From Richelia sp. SL_2_1 (GTDB taxonomy: Bacteria > Cyanobacteriota > Cyanobacteriia > Cyanobacteriales > Nostocaceae): a DNA stretch of 36,920 nucleotides. The position numbers and the translations under genes were made by a program. Below the pieces are notes generated by a model. It saw nothing but the letters and a program-made list of their open reading frames with translations. It made no database searches and was not told the DNA's origin. Every line of letters begins with the position of its first letter. Position 1 is the stretch's first letter. The stretch lies in the NCBI GenBank assembly GCA_012033205.1, contig JAAUSO010000061.1, positions 1 to 36,920 of the forward strand. The letters are read 5' to 3'. This document shows positions 1-12,111 of this stretch, in pieces.

Positions 1-1
1 A

Positions 2-60
2 CCTTTGACCTTTGACCTTTGACCTTTGACCTTTGCCCTTTGCCCTTTGCCCTTTGACCT
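2..60. repeat. Heptameric short tandem repeat upstream of rpoC1
   Basis: Eight consecutive heptamers of the type CCTTTGA, three of them changed to CCTTTGC, end 17 bases before the rpoC1 start codon. This is a cyanobacterial short tandemly repeated repetitive (STRR) array. It leaves almost no room for a separate rpoC1 promoter, so rpoC1 is probably transcribed from upstream (rpoB is expected just outside the window; inference). Confidence 0.9.
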
Positions 61-76
61 TTTTTAATTTTCTACT

Positions 77-1954
77 ATGAGAAATTCTCAAAATAATCAG
101 TTTGATTACGTAAAAATTGGCTTAGCTTCACCAGAACGTATTCGTCAATGGGGAGAAAGGACTTTACCTAATTCTCAGGTAGTTGGTGAAGTTACAAAAC
201 CGGAGACAATAAACTACCGGACTTTAAAGCCAGAGATGGACGGGCTTTTTTGCGAACGCATTTTTGGTCCAGCCAAAGATTGGGAATGCCATTGCGGTAA
301 ATATAAAAGAGTCCGTCACAGAGGTATTGTCTGCGAGCGCTGCGGTGTAGAAGTTACCGAATCGAGAGTACGCCGTCACCGCATGGGTTACATTAAACTG
401 GCAGCCCCGGTAGCTCACGTTTGGTATCTCAAAGGGATTCCCAGTTATATTTCCATCTTGCTGGATATGCCTTTGCGAGATGTAGAACAAATAGTTTATT
501 TCAACTCCTATGTAGTGCTGAGTCCGGGTAATGCCGAGTCATTAACTTACAAACAATTGCTTACAGAAGACCAATGGCTGGAAATTGAAGACCAAATTTA
601 CAGCGAAGATTCCCAGTTAGAAGGTGTGGAAGTCGGCATTGGTGCGGAAGCTTTACTGCGGCTGCTCGCGGATATTAATTTAGAACCAGAAGCTGAAACC
701 TTACGAGAGGACATTCTTGTTGCCAAAGGTCAAAAGCGAGCCAAGTTGATTAAGCGGTTGCGGGTTATAGATAACTTTATCGCCACCGGCTCCAAACCCG
801 AATGGATGGTAATGACGGTGATTCCCGTAATTCCTCCAGATTTACGCCCGATGGTACAGCTCGATGGTGGTCGATTTGCTACCAGCGATTTGAACGACCT
901 TTATCGCCGCGTAATTAACCGTAATAATCGTTTGGCGAGATTGCAGGAAATTCTTGCTCCTGAAATTATCGTCCGTAACGAAAAACGGATGCTGCAAGAA
1001 GCCGTGGATGCACTGATTGATAACGGTCGTCGCGGACGTACTGTAGTCGGTGCAAATAACCGTCCGTTGAAATCATTGTCCGACATTATTGAAGGAAAAC
1101 AAGGACGTTTCCGGCAAAACTTGTTGGGTAAACGGGTTGACTATTCCGGAAGAAGCGTAATTGTAGTTGGACCTAAACTTCAGATTCACCAGTGCGGTTT
1201 GCCTAGGGAAATGGCGATCGAATTATTCCAGCCTTTTGTAATTAATCGGTTGATTAGAAGCGGCATGGTGAATAATATCAAAGCCGCGAAGAAATTAATA
1301 TCTCGAGCCGACCCCCAAGTTTGGGATGTTTTAGAAGAAGTCATCGAAGGACACCCCGTGATGCTCAACCGTGCGCCGACTTTGCACCGTTTGGGTATTC
1401 AAGCCTTTGAACCAGTATTAGTAGAAGGAAGAGCAATTCAACTGCATCCTTTGGTATGTCCTGCCTTCAACGCCGATTTTGACGGCGATCAAATGGCGGT
1501 ACACGTACCTTTATCTTTGGAATCGCAATCCGAAGCAAGATTGTTAATGCTCGCTTCCAACAACATTCTTTCCCCTGCTACAGGTCAGCCGATTATTACC
1601 CCCAGCCAAGACATGGTATTGGGAGCATATTATTTAACCGCAGAAAATCCTGCCGCTACCAAAGGTGCCGGGGGCTATTACGCTTCTTTAAATGACGTAG
1701 TAATGGCTTACGAACAAAAACAAGTAGACTTACACGCCTACGTTTACGTCCGCTATGACGGCGAAGTCGAGCAGGATGTAGATGATACAAACCCGGTAGA
1801 AGTCAAGGAAAATGATGATGGTACTCGTACCTTGCATTACAAATTCCGTCGCGTTAGACAAGATGCCGCAGGAAATTTACTTTCTCAATATATATACACT
1901 ACACCGGGTCGCGTTATTTACAATGTTGCCATTCAGGAAGCTTTGGCAAGTTAG
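77..1954 (+). CDS. rpoC1: DNA-directed RNA polymerase subunit gamma (RpoC1)
   Basis: This is the N-terminal half of beta-prime, which in cyanobacteria and plastids is a separate subunit called gamma. At 625 residues it has the usual cyanobacterial length. The N-terminal zinc ribbon is visible as C71, C73, C86 and C89. The absolutely conserved catalytic motif NADFDGD lies at residues 465-471; its aspartates hold the active-site magnesium. The segment around residues 335-370 ([20 protein letters not shown]) is the conserved switch/lid region. The ATG at 77 gives the standard N-terminus. rpoC2 follows after 162 bases, and the two are expected to be cotranscribed with rpoB. Nothing in the reading frame looks damaged. 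Confidence 0.98.
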   Translation: MRNSQNNQFDYVKIGLASPERIRQWGERTLPNSQVVGEVTKPETINYRTLKPEMDGLFCERIFGPAKDWECHCGKYKRVRHRGIVCERCGVEVTESRVRRHRMGYIKLAAPVAHVWYLKGIPSYISILLDMPLRDVEQIVYFNSYVVLSPGNAESLTYKQLLTEDQWLEIEDQIYSEDSQLEGVEVGIGAEALLRLLADINLEPEAETLREDILVAKGQKRAKLIKRLRVIDNFIATGSKPEWMVMTVIPVIPPDLRPMVQLDGGRFATSDLNDLYRRVINRNNRLARLQEILAPEIIVRNEKRMLQEAVDALIDNGRRGRTVVGANNRPLKSLSDIIEGKQGRFRQNLLGKRVDYSGRSVIVVGPKLQIHQCGLPREMAIELFQPFVINRLIRSGMVNNIKAAKKLISRADPQVWDVLEEVIEGHPVMLNRAPTLHRLGIQAFEPVLVEGRAIQLHPLVCPAFNADFDGDQMAVHVPLSLESQSEARLLMLASNNILSPATGQPIITPSQDMVLGAYYLTAENPAATKGAGGYYASLNDVVMAYEQKQVDLHAYVYVRYDGEVEQDVDDTNPVEVKENDDGTRTLHYKFRRVRQDAAGNLLSQYIYTTPGRVIYNVAIQEALAS

Positions 1955-2116
1955 GGAATTGGTAATTGGTAATTGGTAATTGAAATAGATAGTAAAAAAT
2001 AATTGAATTATTAATTATTTTTTACCGATTACCCATCCCCGATTACCCATCCCCGATTACCGATTACCCATCCCCGATTACCGATTACCCATTACCTACT
2101 ATTTACATATTTACAA
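1955..2116. repeat. rpoC1-rpoC2 spacer with two heptamer repeat families
   Basis: Just after the rpoC1 stop (1955-1983) there are three to four copies of TTGGTAA. Then 2022-2097 holds a different compound array alternating CCGATTA, CCCATTA and CCCATCC units. Together they fill most of the spacer. No clear terminator hairpin with a T tract is seen, which fits cotranscription of rpoC1 and rpoC2. Confidence 0.85.
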
Positions 2117-6276
<4,160 letters not shown>

Positions 6277-6318
6277 ACAGTTGACAGTTGACAGTTGACA
6301 GTTGACAGTTGACAGTTA
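6277..6318. repeat. Heptamer repeat (ACAGTTG)6 after rpoC2
   Basis: Six exact ACAGTTG units start at the base after the rpoC2 stop codon. This is the same family as the insertion inside rpoC2 at 4958-5024. Confidence 0.95.
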
Positions 6319-6319
6319 A

Positions 6320-6359
6320 GGGGACGGGAGTTAGTAAGAATTATCTTCACCCCGTCCCC
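6320..6359. terminator. Possible bidirectional terminator hairpin between rpoC2 and the GH5 gene
   Basis: GGGGACGGG (6320-6328) pairs perfectly with CCCGTCCCC (6351-6359) around a 22-base loop. It sits between two convergent genes. There is no good T tract, so it could also be only a repeat-derived hairpin. Confidence 0.45.
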
Positions 6360-6366
6360 CCATCTT

Positions 6367-7683
6367 CTACTCCCTTCTGAATATGTCGGTAAATTTAACT
6401 GGAAGTAATTGAGAAATTATTTTTTGTTTTGCTAAATCTACACTTTTCCAATCATCTAAAAGAATACCTCCTGTATCGGCGCTGTTTGGATTCCAACTCC
6501 AAAAAGCAAAGCTCAAGTTTTTTTCATCGATATATTTAACAAACTTATTCAGCCAAACGGCTTCCTTCTCACTATCTTTCAAACGCCCGCCAAATTCTCC
6601 CACAAAAATTGGAGCCCTCTGCTGACTAGAAATATAATTAAAACCGATTTGCCAGCGATGGACGAGATTTTGCGGAAACTTATCATCGGAGAAATAAGGC
6701 ATATTATATACCCCAGGTCCATACTCATGGGGAGAATAAACTAACTTGTTGCGGACTGATAAACGTACCGGGTATTTCAGCACACCTTCCAAATTACCCC
6801 CTTGCCAATGGTGAGCTAAATATTGTCCGGGAACATTTTTTTCCACACCTTCAACAACAATTAACCAATTAGGGTTTATATTTCCAATAGCATTACCAGC
6901 ACGTTCAGCTGCTAATCGCCAATCGGTTGCTAAATCATCAGTACCCCAGCTAGCCTTACCGTGGGGTTCGTTTTTTAAATCAGCACCAATAACGTTAGTT
7001 TGATTCTGATATCTTTGAGCCAATTGCAACCAAGTATTAATCCAATCAGCTTCAGTATAACCATCTCCGTACCACAGTTCGGGAATTCGTTTATCGTTAA
7101 GACGGTGAGAATCCAGCAAAATCAGTAAACCTTGACGTTGGGCTTCCTCAACGATTGCGTCCATTATTTCTATGGGAGTTTTACCTTCAAGTTCTTGATT
7201 GCTACCGATAGTAAAATCAATACCGCTAACTTGGGATGAGTACAGTGCTTCCACGGAGTATGGCAAACGAATCAAGTTATAGCCGAGTTTCTTGATTTGC
7301 ACCAACATTTCTTGATAATCCCGTAGCCATAAACCGTGGGGAGCATGGGTTTCTGTTTCCATTCCAAACCAGTTGACACCCCGAAGTAATACAGGATTTC
7401 CTCTGCCGTCTACAATTTTTGCACCATGAGTTGAAAGTGGTAGCTGCATGGCTGTTGTGGCTCTAGCAAAACTCGTTTGTTTGCCTAACTTGTTGATAAA
7501 ATTACCATTCAAACACAAAACTAAGGTGATGGTAAATATCAGTATTTTTTTGTAGAAGTTGATTTTTGGTGCTTTCTTTTTGCTTAGGTATTCTCTAAGA
7601 GTATCTGCTTGTAGCAGAAAAAATTTTACAAATATTTTTACAAGTATATGGATTAAAGATAAAAACATCAATAAAATACGCAT
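6367..7683 (-). CDS. Secreted or membrane-anchored glycoside hydrolase family 5 (cellulase-type)
   Basis: The protein has 438 residues. A hydrophobic N-terminus (two segments, about 1-25 and 45-65) suggests a signal anchor; the start is uncertain and an internal start nearer the second segment is possible. The GH5 fold is marked by LRGVNWFGMET (100-110), DSHR (191-194), the acid/base glutamate in DLKNEP (E239), SPHEYGP (317-323) and the nucleophile in FVGEFGG (E363). Retaining beta-1,4-glucanase activity is therefore expected. It lies convergent to rpoC2 and divergent from the next gene at the edge of the cellulose synthesis locus, so it probably acts on the glucan made by that locus (inference). 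The exact substrate cannot be read from sequence. Confidence 0.92.
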   Translation of the reverse strand: MRILLMFLSLIHILVKIFVKFFLLQADTLREYLSKKKAPKINFYKKILIFTITLVLCLNGNFINKLGKQTSFARATTAMQLPLSTHGAKIVDGRGNPVLLRGVNWFGMETETHAPHGLWLRDYQEMLVQIKKLGYNLIRLPYSVEALYSSQVSGIDFTIGSNQELEGKTPIEIMDAIVEEAQRQGLLILLDSHRLNDKRIPELWYGDGYTEADWINTWLQLAQRYQNQTNVIGADLKNEPHGKASWGTDDLATDWRLAAERAGNAIGNINPNWLIVVEGVEKNVPGQYLAHHWQGGNLEGVLKYPVRLSVRNKLVYSPHEYGPGVYNMPYFSDDKFPQNLVHRWQIGFNYISSQQRAPIFVGEFGGRLKDSEKEAVWLNKFVKYIDEKNLSFAFWSWNPNSADTGGILLDDWKSVDLAKQKIISQLLPVKFTDIFRRE

Positions 7684-8159
7684 AATTACTAAGTCCTATT
7701 TTCATTTAATCGCAGTTTAGTCTTGATACCTGATACGTTTATTTGCAGATTGTTTTGTCGGCAAAAAACATCAAAAAATAATTATTTAATCAGATTTAAT
7801 CAGATGAATAAAGTTAAATCAACAAACTAACACTTGAGATAGATTATTGCCACAGATCACTTATTACTTAAGTATGAGAAACTATTAAGATAAGTTTTTG
7901 CGAACAGTATCAAATCCCCGTTTAGCAAGACTTAATCTAAGTTAGTGGAGCTAACCACAAAAAATAGTTTATAAAAAATTTATTTACTTTACCTATTTCT
8001 TTATCTTTAACCTCTTGTTAATTAAGTGTTTAACGAATAGATTAGAAACGAATAGAGCAAACAAATTGTATGACTACTTTCATTATCCTCAAACAAAGAG
8101 TATAAAAGTAGTAAGGTGAGCATCTATCGTTTTTTGTTTAAATAACTAAACTTTTAAAT
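7684..8159. other. Divergent spacer between GH5 and the coiled-coil membrane protein
   Basis: This is 476 AT-rich bases with no convincing reading frame. It must hold the promoters for two divergent genes. A TATAAA at about 8101-8106 is a candidate -10 region for the rightward gene, but no firm -35 was recognised. No RNA gene or large repeat was seen. Confidence 0.5.
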
Positions 8160-8960
8160 ATGTCTCTATCTGCATTAACAAAATTTATTCTACCTCCAGT
8201 TTTGGCTTCTGCGGCTGTTTTTTCGGCGATGACAATACCACTTGCGGCAATCGGTGACAAACAAATTAATATCAAGTTTCAAGAAGAAACACTTTTCTTT
8301 GGTAAGCTCAGAGATGTTGCTTTACCTTATGTAGTAGTCTCTACCGGACTTAGTTTAGGAGCAGGAATTGCTGCTGTAGCGATTTGTGGATGGCGAAATT
8401 CTTCTCGTAAATCAGCAGAAATTGAAGCACAACTATCGCAATTAGAGCAGCAATTACAGCAAAAAGAAGAATTACTCAAGGAATTTAAACTTTCAGAATC
8501 TCGATTGCAAGTTTCTGGATTGAATAATTTTTTGGATGAACAAGTTTCATACCCAACAAGTAAGGATTATCCGACTTCACGTGTAACACAAATTCCACCA
8601 CAAGCAGATAAAGCTTCACGTAGCGTACTTGAAGAGAAAAAACGAGATACAACTCCAGCTAATGCTGCATCTGGGTTTGCTTCTGCTCAAAATTTTCTCG
8701 GCTATACTCAATCAAGCAACATAAGCAACAATATTAAAAAAGAACTTGCTCATATATCCCAAACAAATCAAACTAGCATTACACCAGCAGAATTTGAGCA
8801 ACTACAAAGACAACTTAGAGATATGATGTTGCAAATGCAGGCAATGCAAAACAATCTACCATTAATGACTCAATCTACAAATAACGTTCCTACAAAAAGT
8901 TCAGAAACAATTAATATCTACTACGATACTCACGAGCCTCAACAAGTTAAATTTATTTAA
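8160..8960 (+). CDS. Uncharacterised two-TM protein with coiled coil
   Basis: I do not recognise a named family. The 266 residues begin with two hydrophobic segments (about 8-31 and 55-77) separated by a short polar loop. A Glu/Gln/Leu-rich heptad stretch follows (about 84-115) that should form a coiled coil. Then comes a low-complexity Ser/Thr/Gln-rich linker, a second Gln/Met-rich helix near residues 205-230 and a polar C-terminus. This suggests an inner-membrane protein with a long soluble tail. It lies inside the cellulose locus, between the GH5 gene and the lipoprotein, so a scaffold or accessory role in the synthase complex is possible, but that rests only on position. Confidence 0.8.
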   Translation: MSLSALTKFILPPVLASAAVFSAMTIPLAAIGDKQINIKFQEETLFFGKLRDVALPYVVVSTGLSLGAGIAAVAICGWRNSSRKSAEIEAQLSQLEQQLQQKEELLKEFKLSESRLQVSGLNNFLDEQVSYPTSKDYPTSRVTQIPPQADKASRSVLEEKKRDTTPANAASGFASAQNFLGYTQSSNISNNIKKELAHISQTNQTSITPAEFEQLQRQLRDMMLQMQAMQNNLPLMTQSTNNVPTKSSETINIYYDTHEPQQVKFI

Positions 8961-9051
8961 GTATTAATTAATGGCTCAAATTTAAAATGTTTACACTTCG
9001 AGAAAATCGTCAATAATAAGTAATTTAAAAAATAAAAAATCTCTTTTTAGT

Positions 9052-9081
9052 AGCAGTAGTTAATAAATTACTGCTATTTTT
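9052..9081 (+). terminator. Rho-independent terminator-like hairpin
   Basis: AGCAGTA (9052-9058) pairs with TACTGCT (9069-9075), followed by ATTTTTA. It lies about 90 bases past the stop of the coiled-coil protein gene. Confidence 0.55.
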
Positions 9082-9090
9082 ACATTATCT

Positions 9091-9122
9091 TGTAGAGACG
9101 CTCATAGTATCACGTCTCTACA
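9091..9122. repeat. Hairpin repeat TGTAGAGACG...CGTCTCTACA
   Basis: A perfect 10-bp inverted repeat with a 12-base loop. A related hairpin (GGAGACG...CGTCTCTAC) appears at 32372-32400. This is a small interspersed palindrome. Confidence 0.7.
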
Positions 9123-9151
9123 TGGTTTCGGGAATAAACGAATCCGTCAGA

Positions 9152-9186
9152 ATACTAGTTCCCAGGCTCAGCTTGGGAATTAGTAT
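9152..9186. repeat. Imperfect 17-bp palindrome
   Basis: The arm ATACTAGTTCCCAGGCT (9152-9168) pairs with AGCTTGGGAATTAGTAT (9170-9186), with two G-T type mismatches and a one-base centre. It lies just downstream of the leftward lipoprotein gene and could also help end its transcription. Confidence 0.7.
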
Positions 9187-9232
9187 TTGAGGCTCTATCT
9201 CAGATTATTGTGCAAATAAAACCGAATATTAA

Positions 9233-10018
9233 TTAACGTAAAAACTCCGAAGTTACCAAAGGAAAACTAGTCTGCTGGGATTTAGTTAGTGGAGGTAAAA
9301 TAGGTGTGGAATCTTGCGATTGGGCTTGAATTTGAGATCGATTTCCCCAGCCATGATTAAAATCTTCTGGTTCTAAAGGAGGTGCTACTGTTTTACCTAC
9401 GGGTAAAGGTATTGAGCGGTATTGACTTGCTTGTACGTATTTTTCTCCTTCATTAGTAAATCGTAAAGATTTACCTTCAAGATTTTGGGATTGGGGAGTA
9501 GATTGTTGAGAATTTTCTCTATCTGAAGATAATAATTGAGCTTGGGGATCGAAAGTTGCAATAAAACTAACTTCTTTTTCCGGAGCTAATTTTTGATCAT
9601 TTCGATTTAATTGCCATACTTCCTGAAAATTCCCGTTGGCTGCTACTTGCCAAAGATTTAAGTCTGCTTGCCATTTTCCTTGTTTGACTTCTACAATTTG
9701 ACGAGCCAAAATTGAACGGTTTATATTTTGATTATCGTCGATTATTTCTTCTGTATTCTCTGGAGTCGTAAGCAAATAGCGGACTGCTGTAACGGCAATA
9801 CGGCTAGATTCTGGTAAATTAGTACTGCCAACAACTTTGTATAAACCGTTGCTATCTTCTCTTTGTATACCCTGTATTTCTAACTGGACTTCATTTGGTG
9901 ATTTATTTACACAACCGGAAGTTACTAACAAACCCATACTTGAAGCAATAACTACATTGGTTACTAAAGGTATTTTAATTATTTTTTGATTGAAAAATCG
10001 TAAATGTTGCTGTTTCAT
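9233..10018 (-). CDS. Putative lipoprotein of unknown function in the cellulose locus
   Basis: I do not recognise a family. The 261-residue product has a basic N-terminus, a hydrophobic segment (about 18-35) and a lipobox ending VTSGC, so C36 should be lipidated after signal peptidase II cleavage. Residues about 45-165 look beta-rich, with the pattern LEIQGIQRE then GLYKVVGSTNLPESSRIAVTA, like an extracytoplasmic beta-sandwich (inference). The C-terminal third is Pro/Gln/Ser-rich and probably disordered. It is transcribed divergently from the porin-like gene and sits between two genes of the locus on the other strand, so a periplasmic or outer-membrane accessory role is plausible. Confidence 0.82.
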   Translation of the reverse strand: MKQQHLRFFNQKIIKIPLVTNVVIASSMGLLVTSGCVNKSPNEVQLEIQGIQREDSNGLYKVVGSTNLPESSRIAVTAVRYLLTTPENTEEIIDDNQNINRSILARQIVEVKQGKWQADLNLWQVAANGNFQEVWQLNRNDQKLAPEKEVSFIATFDPQAQLLSSDRENSQQSTPQSQNLEGKSLRFTNEGEKYVQASQYRSIPLPVGKTVAPPLEPEDFNHGWGNRSQIQAQSQDSTPILPPLTKSQQTSFPLVTSEFLR

Positions 10019-10187
10019 AAAATCAATGTTAATAAAAGCAGATTAAAGAACTGTGTAATTTCCACATTTTTATTTATTTTGCCCAAATTTAAGCGTAAAG
10101 TTACTACCTTTACCAACTCTTTTGTAAATTTACAAGCTTTGCAAAATACGTATTATCCCCTCGATGATATAAGTTTTTTTTGTTAAA

Positions 10188-10889
10188 GTGGCGACATTAT
10201 GCAACAAAATATTTACTTATACATTAACTGAGGCAATGAAGCTTAAAATACTAAAGAGCCACAAATTGATTTTCATCAAAGATTTCCATGCGCTGTTTTG
10301 CGCTGCTTCAATGTCGGTGTTATGGACTTTGGGCTTAGGCGCACGCTCTCAAGCCCAATTGATATCTTCTCCAGAACAAGAAAATAAAACTTCCTATTCT
10401 GGTGATTTGCTGCGAGTACCACAGTCGTCGATACCCACTGGAAGAACAAAAGTTCGATCAAAAGAAGTCCCGCCACCACCGAATGTTTCTCCTATTGGTG
10501 CTACTTTACCGACGGAAAATCCAGCGATTTATGCACCTTTGGATAATATTAAGCAATTAGAAAATAGTTTCATCCAGGAAGAGATAACTGGTAAAACTAA
10601 GCGTCTGATCGAGCAATCCACAGCAATTGGTGGTTCTCAAACTGAAATTGCTCAAGCTGTTCTATTGCCAGCACCTCCCGATAGTAACAGTCAGGAATTT
10701 ACTCAAATTGCTCCTTTACCACCTCTTCTGGGTACTAATGTTCCACAGCAGTCGAATGCAGCTTATGTACCAACGTTTAATCAACTGTTGAATTCTACAA
10801 TTGGGAATTCCCAAGTATATCCGAAAGATTACGGATATAAAACCGCAGAGGCGCTGAGAACGCGGAGGAAAGAGGTAAAGAGAGATTAG
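10188..10889 (+). pseudogene. Outer-membrane porin-like protein, N-terminal piece
   Basis: This frame encodes the secreted N-terminus of a barrel protein whose other pieces lie at 10919-11569 and 11566-12111. The frame opens with GTG at 10188, but ATG 10236 gives a better signal peptide (MKLKILKSHK, a hydrophobic core, then ARSQAQ as a likely cleavage site), so 10236 is the preferred start. The mature region is Pro/Gln/Ser-rich and includes VPTFNQLLNS, a motif that recurs in the next piece. The final residues (TAEALRTRRKEVKRD) are encoded by a repeat inserted at about 10836-10885, which changes frame and brings in a stop. Removing 50 bases there rejoins the frame with the next piece exactly. 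Confidence 0.75.
10836..10888. repeat. Interspersed repeat (ACCGCAGAGGCGCTGAG type) inserted into the porin gene
   Basis: About 50 bases of purine-rich sequence match, with small differences, the repeat at 18410-18508 (ACCGCTGAGACGCAG, then CGCAGAG, then AAAGAGAGAT). Here it lies within a reading frame. The length that restores the porin frame is 2 modulo 3, and the span 10836-10885 (50 bases) satisfies this. Confidence 0.75.
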
Positions 10890-10918
10890 GTTTAAATTCG
10901 GTACCGACTTTTGCACAA

Positions 10919-11569
10919 ATGCTCGATGCTTACCGTAGTTCACAACCGCAGGTTTCTGTAAGTGCTGTACTTTTACCAACTTTTAATCAATTGCTTAATT
11001 CTCAAGGGGGAATGCTTCCATCTGTTCCATTGACTACAAGTCAACAGTTGGGAACTACGCCGATTATTCCAACAACTTCACAGATTCCTCAAGGTAATAA
11101 TCAATTGAACCCTTTAAGGACTAGTGCGGCTTTAAGGGAATCATCATTACAGGTGCAAGGTGTTTATGTAACTCAAGGAGATGATACTTCAGCAAGAGCT
11201 AGACTTACTGGAGTTTATCCGTTGACTCCCCAAGTGTTGTTTGGTGCAACTTTGGATTTGACGAGTGAGGGTAGTTCTTTTGATGATTCTCGACGGGAAG
11301 GTTTGAATATCAATGAACTTTATCTGGCAACATCTCTATCAGGATTACCTAATCTTAGATTTGCAGTTGGTCAGTTAGATTTGACATCTTATTTTGACCG
11401 CAATAGTTTTGCTAAAGATGGAGCCAGCCAGTTTTTTAATCCGGTGTTTCAAACTAATCCAGCTTTAGCAGCGACGGGGATATCATCAAAGCCTGGATTG
11501 CTGGTGAATTGGAGCGTCACGGATAATATTGATGCTAAAGCTGCTGTTTTTCATCTTCTGATAGTTTGA
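10919..11569 (+). pseudogene. Outer-membrane porin-like protein, middle piece
   Basis: This is the continuation of the porin-like gene after the repeat. The frame is open from 10841, and native sequence resumes at about 10886 (LGLNSVPTFAQML). It contains two more copies of the PTFxQLL motif (VPTFAQML, LPTFNQLLNS) and then the start of a beta-barrel: alternating strands such as ARARLTGVYPLTPQVLFGAT and LRFAVGQLDLTSYFDR, the latter like carbohydrate-selective (OprB-type) porins. The frame ends at a TGA where a T5 run has one T fewer than needed to continue; adding a T gives VFSSSDSLSEFALDGF. Confidence 0.75.
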
Positions 11570-12111
11570 GTGAATTTGCTTTGGATGGATTCGCTGGTGA
11601 AATCGGGGTTCGTTACGGTAATGCGATTATTCGCGGTACTTATAGTACTGCTAGAGATGCTGGAAATCGCGATTCTTTTCCAGAAAGCTTTCAAATTGCT
11701 CGCGGAAATGACAGGTTTGGGGTTCTCGAAGATGATCGGGAAGAAGCGTATGGTTTAAATGCCGAAGTTTTTATTCCTAACATGAAACTAGGTCTTTTTG
11801 GACGTTACGGTCGTTACGAAAATCGAGATTTAGGAGAAGGTGCAGATACATATGTAATCGGAGCTAGTTTGTTAGATCTATTTACACCCGATGACCGATT
11901 GGGATTAGCTTATGGACGTGGTTTATCTAACGATGAAAAGCGTCAAGGAAAGCAACTTGATGTATTAGAGCTTTATTATGATTTTCAGTTTCTTCCCAAT
12001 TTACGACTAGGTTTTTCCGTTCAGGGAAGAGACGACTTTAACGAAACAGTTCTTGGTGTAAGAGTTAAATCTGATTTTGATGTAACTCCAAGGGGGAGAT
12101 TTGCTCGATGA
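11566..12111 (+). pseudogene. Outer-membrane porin-like protein, C-terminal piece
   Basis: These 181 residues are the rest of the barrel: repeated amphipathic strands with aromatic girdles (LGLFGRYGRYENRD, RLGLAYGRGLS, LRLGFSVQGRDD). The only start available here is a TTG with no ribosome site, so this piece is probably not made on its own. Its stop codon overlaps the start of the TPR gene (ATGA, 12108-12111), showing translational coupling in the ancestral operon. If the gene is intact in the living cell, it would make an outer-membrane channel of roughly 620 residues for the neighbouring TPR protein. Confidence 0.75.

Noticed and set aside
10004-10186. 60-residue plus-strand frame before the porin gene
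   Set aside because: It lies in the divergent promoter region, overlaps the lipoprotein start, and shows no family features or ribosome site.
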